From assembly GCF_030812415.1 (NCBI RefSeq), contig NZ_JAUSST010000002.1, positions 434,001 through 498,000 on the forward strand: a stretch of 64,000 bases of DNA. The letters are read 5' to 3'. Origin of the DNA: Paenibacillus harenae (GTDB lineage Bacteria > Bacillota > Bacilli > Paenibacillales > Paenibacillaceae). Shown here piece after piece: positions 9,000-17,463 of this stretch. Positions within the stretch are counted from its first letter, which is position 1. Each line of letters opens with the position of its first letter. The translations under genes and the position numbers were made by a program. A model generated the notes under the pieces. It saw only the letters and a list, made by a program, of their open reading frames with translations, did not search any database and was not told the DNA's origin.

Positions 9000-10595
9000 A
9001 TGAAAGGAAATCGAAAGAGAGCAAACAAATGGGCTCCAATTGCGCTCGTAACGGCGCTTGCCGCCGGTACCCTGATCGGGTGCTCGCAGCAAAACGAAGG
9101 AGCTAATGGGGAAGAGCCGGGCAACGCGTCGCCGGATGCGGTTCAGACGGACGGAGGCGTGAAGGCGGAGGCGCCGCTCGAGCTCAACATCATGCTGCCT
9201 ATTTTCAAAACGAATTATCCGAAGGATGACAGTCCGGTAGCCACCGAGCTGGAGAAGAAGACGAATACGGACATTCATTTCGAGTGGGTGCCGAACGCCT
9301 CCTACGTGGATAAGTTCAACATTACGCTTGCCTCGGGCAAGCTGCCTAAAATCATGTATGTGCCCGACGTGAAATCGCCGAGCTTCGTTAATGCGGCAAA
9401 ATCCGGCGCGTTCTGGGAGCTGGGCGGCTATTTGAAGGATTATGAGAATTTAAGCCAGGCGAATCCGGTCATCTTGAACAACTCCTCCATCGAGGGCAAA
9501 AATTACGGTATTTACAGGGGCCGCGCGCTTGGAAGAAACGGCGTCTATTACAGGAAGGATTGGCTGGACAACGTAGGGCTTCCCGTACCGGAAACGATCG
9601 ACGATTTCTACAATATGCTGAAAGCGTTCAAGGAGAAGGACCCGGATAAAAACGGCCAGGACGACACTTACGGCCTTGTGCTCGTCAAATGGACCGGAGG
9701 CTGGGCCAGCGGCTTCGACAACATTAAGCTATGGTTCGGCGCTCCGAACAAATGGGGCGAAAGGGACGGGCAGCTCGTGCCCGATCATCTGACGCCGGAG
9801 TACTTGGAAGCGCTGAAGTTCATGAAGAAGCTATACGACGAGAAGTTGATCAATCAGGATTTTGCCATCATGGATTCCGCAAAATGGACCGATCCGATCG
9901 TTAACAATCAAGCGGGCGTTATCATTGACGTGATCGACGGCGCGGCCCGCGCCGACGATAAAATTCACGCCGCGCTTGCGGCGGAAGGCAAAGACCAGCC
10001 GGACGTGCACTTCATGGATGTGTTCGGCGGCGTCAAGGATGCGGTCGGAAAGCTGCATACGCTGCCGACCTCCGGCTTCGCCGGCATGCTGGCCATCCCG
10101 AAATCGGCGGTAAAAACCGAGGAGGAGCTGAAGCGCATACTGGCGTTCATCGAACAATTGAACGCGCCGGAATTGCAGACGATGCTCGGATACGGCTTGG
10201 AGGGCGTGCATCATACGATCGAGGACGACTCCGTCGTCGTGAGCAAAGATACGGCGCTGATGGAATCCGAAGTAGAGGGCCTCAACCAAATGCTGACCTT
10301 CATTCCGGAGGACCGCGCGAAGAAGGTGAAGCAAACGCCGCTGCGCCTCAAGCAAACCGAGCTGCAGAAGGAGAACGAGCAATATATCGTATCCAATCCG
10401 GCCGAACCTTTCATCTCGCAGGTATACACGGAGAAGGGCGCTCAGCTTGACAATATTTTGAACGATGCCCGTATCAAATTCATCGTCGGACAGATCGACG
10501 AGGCCGGCTACCAGGCGGCGCTTGAGCTGTGGAAGAAAAGCGGCGGCGACGATTTAATCAAAGAAATGAACGAGCTGTACGCTGCAAGCAAGTAA
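9000..10595 (+). CDS. Sugar-binding lipoprotein of ABC importer, LipO/YtcQ type (531 aa)
   Basis: Extracellular solute-binding protein anchored by lipid. The N-terminus has a basic start, a hydrophobic core and the lipobox LIGC with the lipidated Cys28, then an acidic Ser/Gly/Asn linker. The family-1 solute-binding fold follows; the large size and the segment YYRKDWLDNVGLPVPETIDDF are typical of the LipO/YtcQ/LplA group. GGGAGG precedes ATG 9000. It works with the two upstream permeases. The transported sugar is inferred from neighbours to be a rhamnogalacturonan or galactan fragment. Confidence 0.92.
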   Translation: MKGNRKRANKWAPIALVTALAAGTLIGCSQQNEGANGEEPGNASPDAVQTDGGVKAEAPLELNIMLPIFKTNYPKDDSPVATELEKKTNTDIHFEWVPNASYVDKFNITLASGKLPKIMYVPDVKSPSFVNAAKSGAFWELGGYLKDYENLSQANPVILNNSSIEGKNYGIYRGRALGRNGVYYRKDWLDNVGLPVPETIDDFYNMLKAFKEKDPDKNGQDDTYGLVLVKWTGGWASGFDNIKLWFGAPNKWGERDGQLVPDHLTPEYLEALKFMKKLYDEKLINQDFAIMDSAKWTDPIVNNQAGVIIDVIDGAARADDKIHAALAAEGKDQPDVHFMDVFGGVKDAVGKLHTLPTSGFAGMLAIPKSAVKTEEELKRILAFIEQLNAPELQTMLGYGLEGVHHTIEDDSVVVSKDTALMESEVEGLNQMLTFIPEDRAKKVKQTPLRLKQTELQKENEQYIVSNPAEPFISQVYTEKGAQLDNILNDARIKFIVGQIDEAGYQAALELWKKSGGDDLIKEMNELYAASK

Positions 10596-10618
10596 GAAAA
10601 GGGCAGCCATCTTCACCT

Positions 10619-10660
10619 ATAGACAGAGTCCGTTGCGCAAGCACTCCGGGCTCTGTCTAT
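10619..10660 (+). terminator. Hairpin after the binding-protein gene, no U-tract
   Basis: ATAGACAGAG and CTCTGTCTAT form a perfect 10 bp stem with a 22-base loop. There is no T-run after it, so it may be a weak terminator or a transcript-stabilising hairpin. Confidence 0.45.
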
Positions 10661-10749
10661 TGCCGTAGTTCTCGGGAATCATTTCTGCGGCTTCCAGAAA
10701 AAGGTCTTGTTCTCTAGGCTGCATGAGGTTTATTCTTGAAAAATAGAAT

Positions 10750-10763
10750 TGAATGCGTTTACA
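10750..10763 (+). promoter_or_regulatory. cre-like CcpA site upstream of the AraC regulator gene
   Basis: TGAATGCGTTTACA matches the cre consensus TGWAANCGNTNWCA at 13 of 14 positions. It lies about 30 bases upstream of a TATAAA (10794-10799) preceding the regulator, so catabolite repression of the activator itself is plausible. Confidence 0.5.
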
Positions 10764-10816
10764 AACGGAAGGCCGTTCCGCTCGCAAAACCATTATAAAA
10801 ACCGGTTGGTGAGAAT

Positions 10817-13174
10817 ATGCAGAGTCTGCTTTATGGCAGGTTAAGGAAGCTCGTTCATAGAAACAACGGCAAGGGGAGAGCGAAAGGAAGCTTTTATCGC
10901 AAAAGCCTGATTATGATGCTGATCGTGACGAGCGTTCCCGGGCTCATTACCGGCGCGCTCGTATACGGCATGGCAGGCGGCAAGCTGAAGAACGAGCTGC
11001 TGCATATGCACAACAAGCAGATCGAGCAGCGGGCTCGCAATATCGACGCGCAGCTGACGAATTTGGAGCTCATGCTGTCGCACTGGGCGTTCGATACGAA
11101 GTTCGATTACAGCCTTACGGGTCGCAACTTCATTCGGGATTTCGAGAGGGCGCGCGACATTACGAAGACGCTGCTCGTCATGCAAGGGTCGAACACGATG
11201 AATAAGCTGGTCGGGCTTTACCTGGGAGGCGACGGGCAGCCCGTTCTGTTCGATCCCGAATACGATACGCTGACCTCCACGCCCGATCAAGCGGCGATTT
11301 ATGAAAGCTTGCTCGCGGCCGGCAAAGTCGCTTATTGGACGGATATGTCTTTTAATCCGCAGCGTCCCGATTCTAAAGAATTGACGCTTGTTCATCAAAT
11401 TCCGGGCGGAAGCCTGAAGCCGTTCGGCGCGCTGTACATTAGGCTCGATAACGAAAAAGTAGGCGATATGCTTCGCACGATGACGCCGTATGACGGCGGA
11501 GAGACCTTCCTCTTGCAGGACAACGGCAATTTGTTTGCATCTGCCGGCGCGGGCGGCTCCGAATCGGCGTTCGTCGTACGGCTCAAAGAAGGGATTTCAT
11601 CGCGCGGCACGGAGGAAGGCTCTTTCCTGCTCGAATGGAACGGGGCCACGTTCACGGTGACCTACGGCAAGTTCTCGCGCATCGCGGACAGCTGGACCTA
11701 TGTGTCCGCTTCGCCGATTTCAAGCATTACGGCGCCGGTCGTGTTCATTTCGAAGCTTATATTTATGGTTAGTTTAAGCGCATTGCTGCTCGCGGCGGTC
11801 CTTGCCTGGTTTGCGTCGCGCACGATTTATTCGCCGATCAAACGGCTCATGAACGTCTTGCTCGGAGAAAAACCGCTGACGGATGGTCGAGGCGACGAAT
11901 TTTCGCTTATCGAACGGCAATGGATTCATTTGAACAGAGAAAGCACGGAGCTGCATACCCGGTTGTCCGAGCAGCTTCCTTACGTCAAGGAGAGCTTCCT
12001 TCATCAATTGCTTCAGGGCTACCTATACGCTTATTCGGAGGACAACTTGCTCGAAAGGATGGGACGGTACAGATGGAAAGTAAACAACCATCGCTTTATC
12101 GTTTTGTATGTGCAGTTGACCGGCATTGCGAGCTTGGAAGGGAAATTCAAATACGGGGACGAGGGGCTGGTGACGTTTGCGGCGGTGAATATGATCGAGG
12201 AGTTTGCCGTCAAACATTTCGAGCAGAGCAAGGCGATCAATTTCCACGATCTTGCGGCCGGACTTCTCGTTATCGTACCTAAGGGAGTAAGCTACGACGA
12301 TGAACTGGCGTCGTTCGGCGAGGAGCTGACCCATGCGGTCAACCATATATTAAATATGCGCCTGACGATTGCGATCAGCGAGCCGTCGGACGGCATCGCC
12401 CAAATTCCGCTATTCTTCGAAGAGGTTAAGCATGCCGCCAATCAGCGTTATTTCAATAACGAAAATCAAATGATCGCGATGGGCACCCTGCATGCTGGCG
12501 GGGAAGGCGCGGCCGAGACGCAATATCCTTTCGCGCTCGAGAGGGAGTTCATTCAAGCGCTGCGAACGGGTCAAGAAACGGATGCCTATGAGCTGCTCCG
12601 CGCTTTCCTTGCTGCGCTGTCGCATGCGGGAGCGAAGGCGGTCGACGTCCAGCAAGGGATGCTGCATTTGCTCGGCAGCGTACAGCATGCCATTATGGTA
12701 TCCGGCATCCAGCCCAACCGCTTATTCAAATGCGCGAATATGTACGAGCAGCTTTCGCAAATCAGGGAGCCGCAGCTCATTCTCGCCTGGTTCCAGAACA
12801 AAGTATGCGCGCCGTTTCTGACGGAGCTTGGCAGCCGTTCGGACTATCAGGTGAAACGGTTAATCGAGCAAGCGATGGTATACCTGCAGCATAATTACAT
12901 GAAGGATTTGTCGCTTGACCACTGCGCGGACCATATCGGGATGAACCCGTTTTTCTTAAGCAAATCGTTCAAGCAGGTAACCGGCAAAAACTTTATCGAT
13001 TATTTGACGGGTTTGCGCATGGATAAGGCAAAAGAGCTGCTGCGCGAATCGGGGCTCAAAATCAACGATGTCGCCGAGCAGGTCGGTTATCAGCACAGCT
13101 ACTTCAATCGCATTTTCAAAAAGCTGGAGGGGATGACGCCAAGCCGCTACCGGGAGCTCAGCCAGCCGGAATGA
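10817..13174 (+). CDS. Membrane-bound AraC-family regulator, YesS type (785 aa)
   Basis: One-component membrane regulator. Residues 31-52 form a first membrane helix, an extracytoplasmic sensor domain of about 255 residues follows, a second helix spans roughly 307-333, then a long cytoplasmic linker leads to a C-terminal AraC-type double helix-turn-helix (about 680-785; DLSLDHCADHIGMNPFFLSK and INDVAEQVGYQHSYFNRIFK). This layout and length match B. subtilis YesS, which activates rhamnogalacturonan genes. It lies between the importer operon and the YetA operon, each preceded by the same 15-base element, so it is the likely activator of both. GGTGAG precedes ATG 10817. Confidence 0.88.
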   Translation: MQSLLYGRLRKLVHRNNGKGRAKGSFYRKSLIMMLIVTSVPGLITGALVYGMAGGKLKNELLHMHNKQIEQRARNIDAQLTNLELMLSHWAFDTKFDYSLTGRNFIRDFERARDITKTLLVMQGSNTMNKLVGLYLGGDGQPVLFDPEYDTLTSTPDQAAIYESLLAAGKVAYWTDMSFNPQRPDSKELTLVHQIPGGSLKPFGALYIRLDNEKVGDMLRTMTPYDGGETFLLQDNGNLFASAGAGGSESAFVVRLKEGISSRGTEEGSFLLEWNGATFTVTYGKFSRIADSWTYVSASPISSITAPVVFISKLIFMVSLSALLLAAVLAWFASRTIYSPIKRLMNVLLGEKPLTDGRGDEFSLIERQWIHLNRESTELHTRLSEQLPYVKESFLHQLLQGYLYAYSEDNLLERMGRYRWKVNNHRFIVLYVQLTGIASLEGKFKYGDEGLVTFAAVNMIEEFAVKHFEQSKAINFHDLAAGLLVIVPKGVSYDDELASFGEELTHAVNHILNMRLTIAISEPSDGIAQIPLFFEEVKHAANQRYFNNENQMIAMGTLHAGGEGAAETQYPFALEREFIQALRTGQETDAYELLRAFLAALSHAGAKAVDVQQGMLHLLGSVQHAIMVSGIQPNRLFKCANMYEQLSQIREPQLILAWFQNKVCAPFLTELGSRSDYQVKRLIEQAMVYLQHNYMKDLSLDHCADHIGMNPFFLSKSFKQVTGKNFIDYLTGLRMDKAKELLRESGLKINDVAEQVGYQHSYFNRIFKKLEGMTPSRYRELSQPE

Positions 13175-13189
13175 ACGGATGGCAACATA

Positions 13190-13213
13190 GTGCAATCGGG
13201 TAAAAAAGTGCAA
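13190..13213 (+). repeat. Direct repeat GTGCAA upstream of the YetA operon
   Basis: GTGCAA occurs at 13190-13195 and again at 13208-13213, 18 bases apart. A single copy on the opposite strand (TTGCAC, 6910-6915) lies a similar distance upstream of the matching promoter at 6960. It could be an auxiliary regulator site, but is short enough to be chance. Confidence 0.3.
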
Positions 13214-13238
13214 AGAGCAGGCGAGCTTCGCAAACAAT

Positions 13239-13276
13239 AATGTCTAATTGCCGGCAAGCGAAAACCGCTATACGAT
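13239..13276 (+). promoter_or_regulatory. Promoter with putative AraC-type operator, YetA operon
   Basis: AATGTCTAATTGCCG (13239-13253) is identical to the element at 6951. TTGCCG (13248-13253) and TACGAT (13271-13276) form -35 and -10 boxes with a 17-base spacer. The operator core therefore abuts the -35, as in class II activation by AraC proteins (inference). Confidence 0.6.
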
Positions 13277-13321
13277 GGCCGTATGCTCCAAACATACGCG
13301 GGAATGAGGAGGTTGATTCGA

Positions 13322-15910
13322 TTGTCAACGCCATTGTCTGTAAAGCTTCGTTGGCTGAACGGTACGGCGGCCACGGCTGCCGGAGTAACGTGGGGGATTC
13401 CATGGAAGGAGGGCGAGCTGCGGCGGGACGATCCGCTTGCCCTGCATGCCGCCGACGGCAGCGGTTCGGTCGCGATGCAAACCTGGCCTGCCGCCTATTG
13501 GCCTGACGGCAGCGTCAAGTGGTCCGCCCATGCGGCGACCGCGCTAAGTGCGCAGCCGGAAGGCTATCGGGTCATAAGGGGAGAAAGCGCTGCCGCATCC
13601 GTGAAGGTTACAGTACATGAGACGGAGGAGTCGATTGTGCTCGATACGGGCGTCATGCGCTGTTCGATACGCAAGCATGGAAATAAGCTTATAGACAGCA
13701 TCGTACGGGAAGGCATTGAGATCTGCAACGGCGGAACGCTTGTCCAGGTCAAAGAAAGCCGCAGCGAGGCTTCCGGCGCGACAACGACCCGCGAGGAGCC
13801 CTTCAAAGGGAGCATCCGTAAGGCGACGGTCGAGCAGAGCGGTCCGGTCAGGGCGGTCGTGAAGCTGGAAGGAATGCACCGCTCTGACGCCTTGAGAAGA
13901 GAATGGCTGCCGTTCTCGCTTCGCTTGTACGTTTATGCCGGGCTGGAGACGATTCGGATCGTTCACACCTTCCATTATGACGGCAATCCGAACGAAGATT
14001 ATATTAAGGCGCTTGGCATTTCGTTTGCGGTTCCGATGAGGGGACCTTTATATAATCGCCACGTGCGGTTCGCGGGAGACAGCGGCGTCTTCAGCGAATC
14101 GCCGAAGACGTTGCATACGAGGCGAACGAAGGGGAAATACCGCGAGCTGTTCGAGAAGCAGACGCAAGGCAAGCCAGTCGAGTTCGATGCCGAGGAGGAT
14201 CGGTATTTTCTCGGCTTGCTCGACGACTCGGCCGTATGGGACGACTATAAACTGGTGCAGCGCTCGGCCGATCATTACGGCATCTGGAAGCGTACGCAGG
14301 AGCAATGCTGTTGGCTGAAATCGGCCGAGGGCAAGCGGGCAGGCGGTCTCGGTTACGTCGGCAGCGAGGGCGGAGGGCTTGCGGCCGGCGTGCGCGACTT
14401 CTGGCGAAAGCACCCGTCCGGCTTGTCCGTTCACGGAACGGCGAGAAGCGAAGCCGCACTGACCGCGTGGTTCTGGTCGCCTGACGGAGAAGCGATGGAT
14501 CTGCGCCATTACGATACGAAGACGCATGTGGAATCGTCGTACGAAGGGGCGGAGGAGCTGCGGGCAACGCCGTACGGCATCGCCAATACGAGCGAGTTGA
14601 CCGTCTGGTGCACCGCGGAAACGCCCGATCCGGATCGTTTGCAAGCGATGCAGGAGCATTCGGAGTCGCAGCCGCTGCTCGTATGCGAGCCGGAGTACTT
14701 CCATGAAGCGCGCGCCTTCGGCTTGTGGAGCTTGCCGGATACGAGCACGCCGGCCAAAGCGCAGTTGGAGGCGCGGCTGAATGGCATCGCGGCTTTCTAT
14801 TTGTCCGAGGTGGAGCAGCGTAAATGGTACGGCTTCTGGGATTACGGCGATTTCATGCATAGCTACGATCCGGTCAGGCATGTATGGAACTACGATTTGG
14901 GAGGCTGCGCTTGGCAAAATACGGAGCTCGTGCCGAATATGTGGCTGTGGGTCATGTTCCTTCGTTCGGGACGAGGCGACCTGTTCCGGCTTGCGGAAGC
15001 GATGACCAGGCATACGAGCGAGGTGGACGTTTACCATTTCGGCGAATACGCAGGACTCGGCTCCCGGCATAACGTCGTCCATTGGGGCTGCGGCTGCAAG
15101 GAAGCGCGGATCGCGATGGCCGGTCTTCACCGCTACTATTATTATTTGACCGCGGATGAGCGTATCGGCGATTTGATGGACGAAGTGAAGGATGCGGATT
15201 TTTCGACGGTCAATCTGGATCCGATGCGCGCTTATTTTCCGAAGGACGAGCATAAGACGCATATCCGAATCGGGCCGGACTGGGCCGCATTCAGCTCGAA
15301 TTGGATGACGAGATGGGAGCGGTTCGAGGACGAGGCATACCGGGACAAAATCATAACGGGCATCGATTGCGTCAAGCAGGCAAATTTCGGACTGATATCG
15401 GGACCGACATACGGCTACGATCAGCGTACGAGCAAGTTAACGCCGCTCGGCGACGATAATTGGGGACGCCATTTGGCGATTTGCATGGGCGCCCCGCAAG
15501 TATGGTTCGAGTTGGCCGCGATGCTGAAGGACCCGGAGTGGGAAGCGATGATGGCCGATTTCGGCATTTATTACAATCTGCCCCAGGAGCGGAAGGATCT
15601 TATTACCGGAGGGGCGATCAGCCATGACAGCTTCCATCATCCGGTGCTGAGCATCGGCATCGCCGCCTTCGGCGCTTATTATAGACAAGATGATTGGACG
15701 GCTCGTCATGCGTGGACCGTGCTGCTCGACAATCCGTTCGCCAAAGTTGATTTGCGGAAAGAGGCGGAAACGGTTACGTATGTCGATCGCTTAAGCGAGA
15801 TCGATTGGATCAACACGAACGAAGCTGCGCAGTGGTCGCTTAATACGATTATCAGCCTCGAACTGATCGCGGAATGGCTGCCCGGCGGCGATACGGTGAC
15901 GGACCGATGA
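13322..15910 (+). CDS. YetA/PcRGLX-like protein, putative rhamnogalacturonan exolyase (862 aa)
   Basis: Resembles the YetA / PcRGLX family: an N-terminal beta-rich domain (LSVKLRWLNGTAATAAGVTWG, WPDGSVKWS) and a large C-terminal alpha-barrel with YHFGEYAGLGSRHNVVHWGCG and GGAISHDSFHHP. The fungal relative PcRGLX defines lyase family PL26 acting on rhamnogalacturonan; B. subtilis yetA is in the lplABCD-yetA operon. Length is close to YetA. There is no signal peptide, so it should act on imported oligosaccharides. GAGGAGG at 13307-13313 points to the TTG start at 13322, eight bases downstream, rather than upstream ATGs. Its stop overlaps the next start (ATGA). Enzyme activity of bacterial members is inferred, not shown. 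Confidence 0.8.
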   Translation: MSTPLSVKLRWLNGTAATAAGVTWGIPWKEGELRRDDPLALHAADGSGSVAMQTWPAAYWPDGSVKWSAHAATALSAQPEGYRVIRGESAAASVKVTVHETEESIVLDTGVMRCSIRKHGNKLIDSIVREGIEICNGGTLVQVKESRSEASGATTTREEPFKGSIRKATVEQSGPVRAVVKLEGMHRSDALRREWLPFSLRLYVYAGLETIRIVHTFHYDGNPNEDYIKALGISFAVPMRGPLYNRHVRFAGDSGVFSESPKTLHTRRTKGKYRELFEKQTQGKPVEFDAEEDRYFLGLLDDSAVWDDYKLVQRSADHYGIWKRTQEQCCWLKSAEGKRAGGLGYVGSEGGGLAAGVRDFWRKHPSGLSVHGTARSEAALTAWFWSPDGEAMDLRHYDTKTHVESSYEGAEELRATPYGIANTSELTVWCTAETPDPDRLQAMQEHSESQPLLVCEPEYFHEARAFGLWSLPDTSTPAKAQLEARLNGIAAFYLSEVEQRKWYGFWDYGDFMHSYDPVRHVWNYDLGGCAWQNTELVPNMWLWVMFLRSGRGDLFRLAEAMTRHTSEVDVYHFGEYAGLGSRHNVVHWGCGCKEARIAMAGLHRYYYYLTADERIGDLMDEVKDADFSTVNLDPMRAYFPKDEHKTHIRIGPDWAAFSSNWMTRWERFEDEAYRDKIITGIDCVKQANFGLISGPTYGYDQRTSKLTPLGDDNWGRHLAICMGAPQVWFELAAMLKDPEWEAMMADFGIYYNLPQERKDLITGGAISHDSFHHPVLSIGIAAFGAYYRQDDWTARHAWTVLLDNPFAKVDLRKEAETVTYVDRLSEIDWINTNEAAQWSLNTIISLELIAEWLPGGDTVTDR

Positions 15911-16575
15911 TACCGCCGGAGTGGAGGCTTCTCTATGAAAATCCTCTAGGCGCCCGAGAGGATTTGGCCGGTTTCCGGATGGAAGGGGAGGCTGCCATGT
16001 CGTTTCCGCAAGGGAGGCTCCGGCTGGAGAGCGCGAGAGGCGCGGAAGAAGGACAAAAAGCGAATTTCGTATTATGGTGCCCGGAGCAATTTCCAGCCGA
16101 TATAGCCATCGAGTGGCAATTTCGGCCGATTCGGGAGCCGGGGCTGGCGATCTTGTTTTTTGCCGCCAGCGGAGCAGGCGGCGCCGATTTATTCGATTCG
16201 TCGTTAGCGCCGCGTTCAGGCGAGTATGAGCAATATCATAGCGGCGACATCGATGCGTTTCACTTATCGTATTATCGCAGACGCTGGGCGGAGGAAAGGC
16301 AATTCCATACGTGCAACTTGCGCAAAAGCCGCGGCTTTCATCTGACCGCGCAAGGGGCAGACCCGCTGCCCTCCGTCTTGGATTGCACGGAATCTTACAA
16401 GATGCTGCTCATGAAGAGGGGGCCGCGCATCGATTTTGCGATCAACGGACTGCCAATCCTCGCATGGGAGGATGACGGGGAAATGTTCGGTCCGTTGCTT
16501 GGAGGCGGCAAAATCGGCTTACGCCAAATGGCTCCTTTTATAGCGGAGTATGCGAATCTGAAGGTATACGGCTGA
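15907..16575 (+). CDS. YesU-like DUF1961 protein (222 aa)
   Basis: Beta-sandwich (concanavalin/lectin-like) protein very similar in pattern to B. subtilis YesU: the YRNPL-like start LLYENPLGAREDLAGFRMEG, FVLWCPEQFP, GLAILFFAA, YHSGDIDAFHLSYYRRRWAEE and CNLRKSRGFHL. The ATG overlaps the stop of the YetA-like gene, indicating translational coupling. There is no signal peptide. YesU lies in the B. subtilis rhamnogalacturonan cluster but its biochemical role is unknown; the fold suggests carbohydrate binding or lyase-like activity. Confidence 0.85.
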   Translation: MIPPEWRLLYENPLGAREDLAGFRMEGEAAMSFPQGRLRLESARGAEEGQKANFVLWCPEQFPADIAIEWQFRPIREPGLAILFFAASGAGGADLFDSSLAPRSGEYEQYHSGDIDAFHLSYYRRRWAEERQFHTCNLRKSRGFHLTAQGADPLPSVLDCTESYKMLLMKRGPRIDFAINGLPILAWEDDGEMFGPLLGGGKIGLRQMAPFIAEYANLKVYG

Positions 16576-16623
16576 GCATTAGGCCAGCGTAATCAAGAAA
16601 GAAGGATGAGGAGGGTACGGAAT

Positions 16624-17424
16624 ATGCCAAAGATATTGCTTTGTTTCCCGGATGGCAAGCACAAGGCGCTTACGATGAGCTATGACGACGGGACGACGGC
16701 GGACCGCAGGCTCGTGTCTATATTTAACCGTCACGGCATTAAGGGGGCGTTTCACTTAAACGGAGGCTTGTTCGGCAAGGGAAACCGGATATCCGAGGAG
16801 GAAGCCGTGTCGTTATATGAAGGTCAAGAGGTGTCGGCCCATACGTTGACCCATCCGACGATCGCGCGTTGTCCAAGAGAGCAGCTCGTGCATGAAATCA
16901 TGGAGGACAGGAAAAAGCTGGAGCGGCTTGCCGGCTATACCGTCAGAGGGATGTCCTACCCGAACGGCTCGTTCAATCAAGAAATCAAACGGATGCTGCC
17001 TTATTTGGGGATCGAATATGCAAGAGTCGTTCAAACGACGGGCGGATTCGGCATGCCGGACGACTGGCTCGAGTGGCAGCCGACCTGCCACCATAATGAC
17101 CGTTTATTGGAGCGGGCCGAGACTTTTATCGATCTTCACAAATCGCAATATCTGTATTTGATGAACGTATGGGGACATAGCTATGAATTCGACAACGATA
17201 ACAATTGGGAGCTGATCGAAAGCTTCTGCGAGCGAATATCGGGCCATGAAGACATCTGGTATGCAACCAATATCGAAATCGCTGATTATATGAGAGCCTA
17301 TGGCCAAATGAAGTTTTCGGCGGATTTAAGCTTTGTTTATAATACGACCGCCACAGGCGTCTGGCTTAGCGTAGACGGACAGATTGTCGAGGTAAAGGGC
17401 GGCAGTCAGGCAGTGTTAGCATAA
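16624..17424 (+). CDS. NodB-type polysaccharide deacetylase family protein (266 aa)
   Basis: Carbohydrate esterase 4-like fold. The first motif has the acidic pair in MSYDDGTT, the second is the metal-binding HTLTHP (His-x3-His), and SYPNGSF matches the third. GAGGAGGG at 16608-16615 lies eight bases before ATG 16624; the ATG 18 bases upstream overlaps that site and is rejected. There is no signal peptide, which is unusual for enzymes acting on peptidoglycan and fits a cytoplasmic role on imported acetylated oligosaccharides. It is in the YetA operon; the substrate is not known. Confidence 0.82.
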   Translation: MPKILLCFPDGKHKALTMSYDDGTTADRRLVSIFNRHGIKGAFHLNGGLFGKGNRISEEEAVSLYEGQEVSAHTLTHPTIARCPREQLVHEIMEDRKKLERLAGYTVRGMSYPNGSFNQEIKRMLPYLGIEYARVVQTTGGFGMPDDWLEWQPTCHHNDRLLERAETFIDLHKSQYLYLMNVWGHSYEFDNDNNWELIESFCERISGHEDIWYATNIEIADYMRAYGQMKFSADLSFVYNTTATGVWLSVDGQIVEVKGGSQAVLA

Positions 17425-17463
17425 AGAACGGTTCATGACTGAATACGGGGGAGTAAGCTCATC

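Noticed and set aside
14048..15262. 404-codon minus-strand open frame within the YetA-like gene
   Set aside because: Antisense shadow of a convincing gene with strong ribosome binding site on the other strand.
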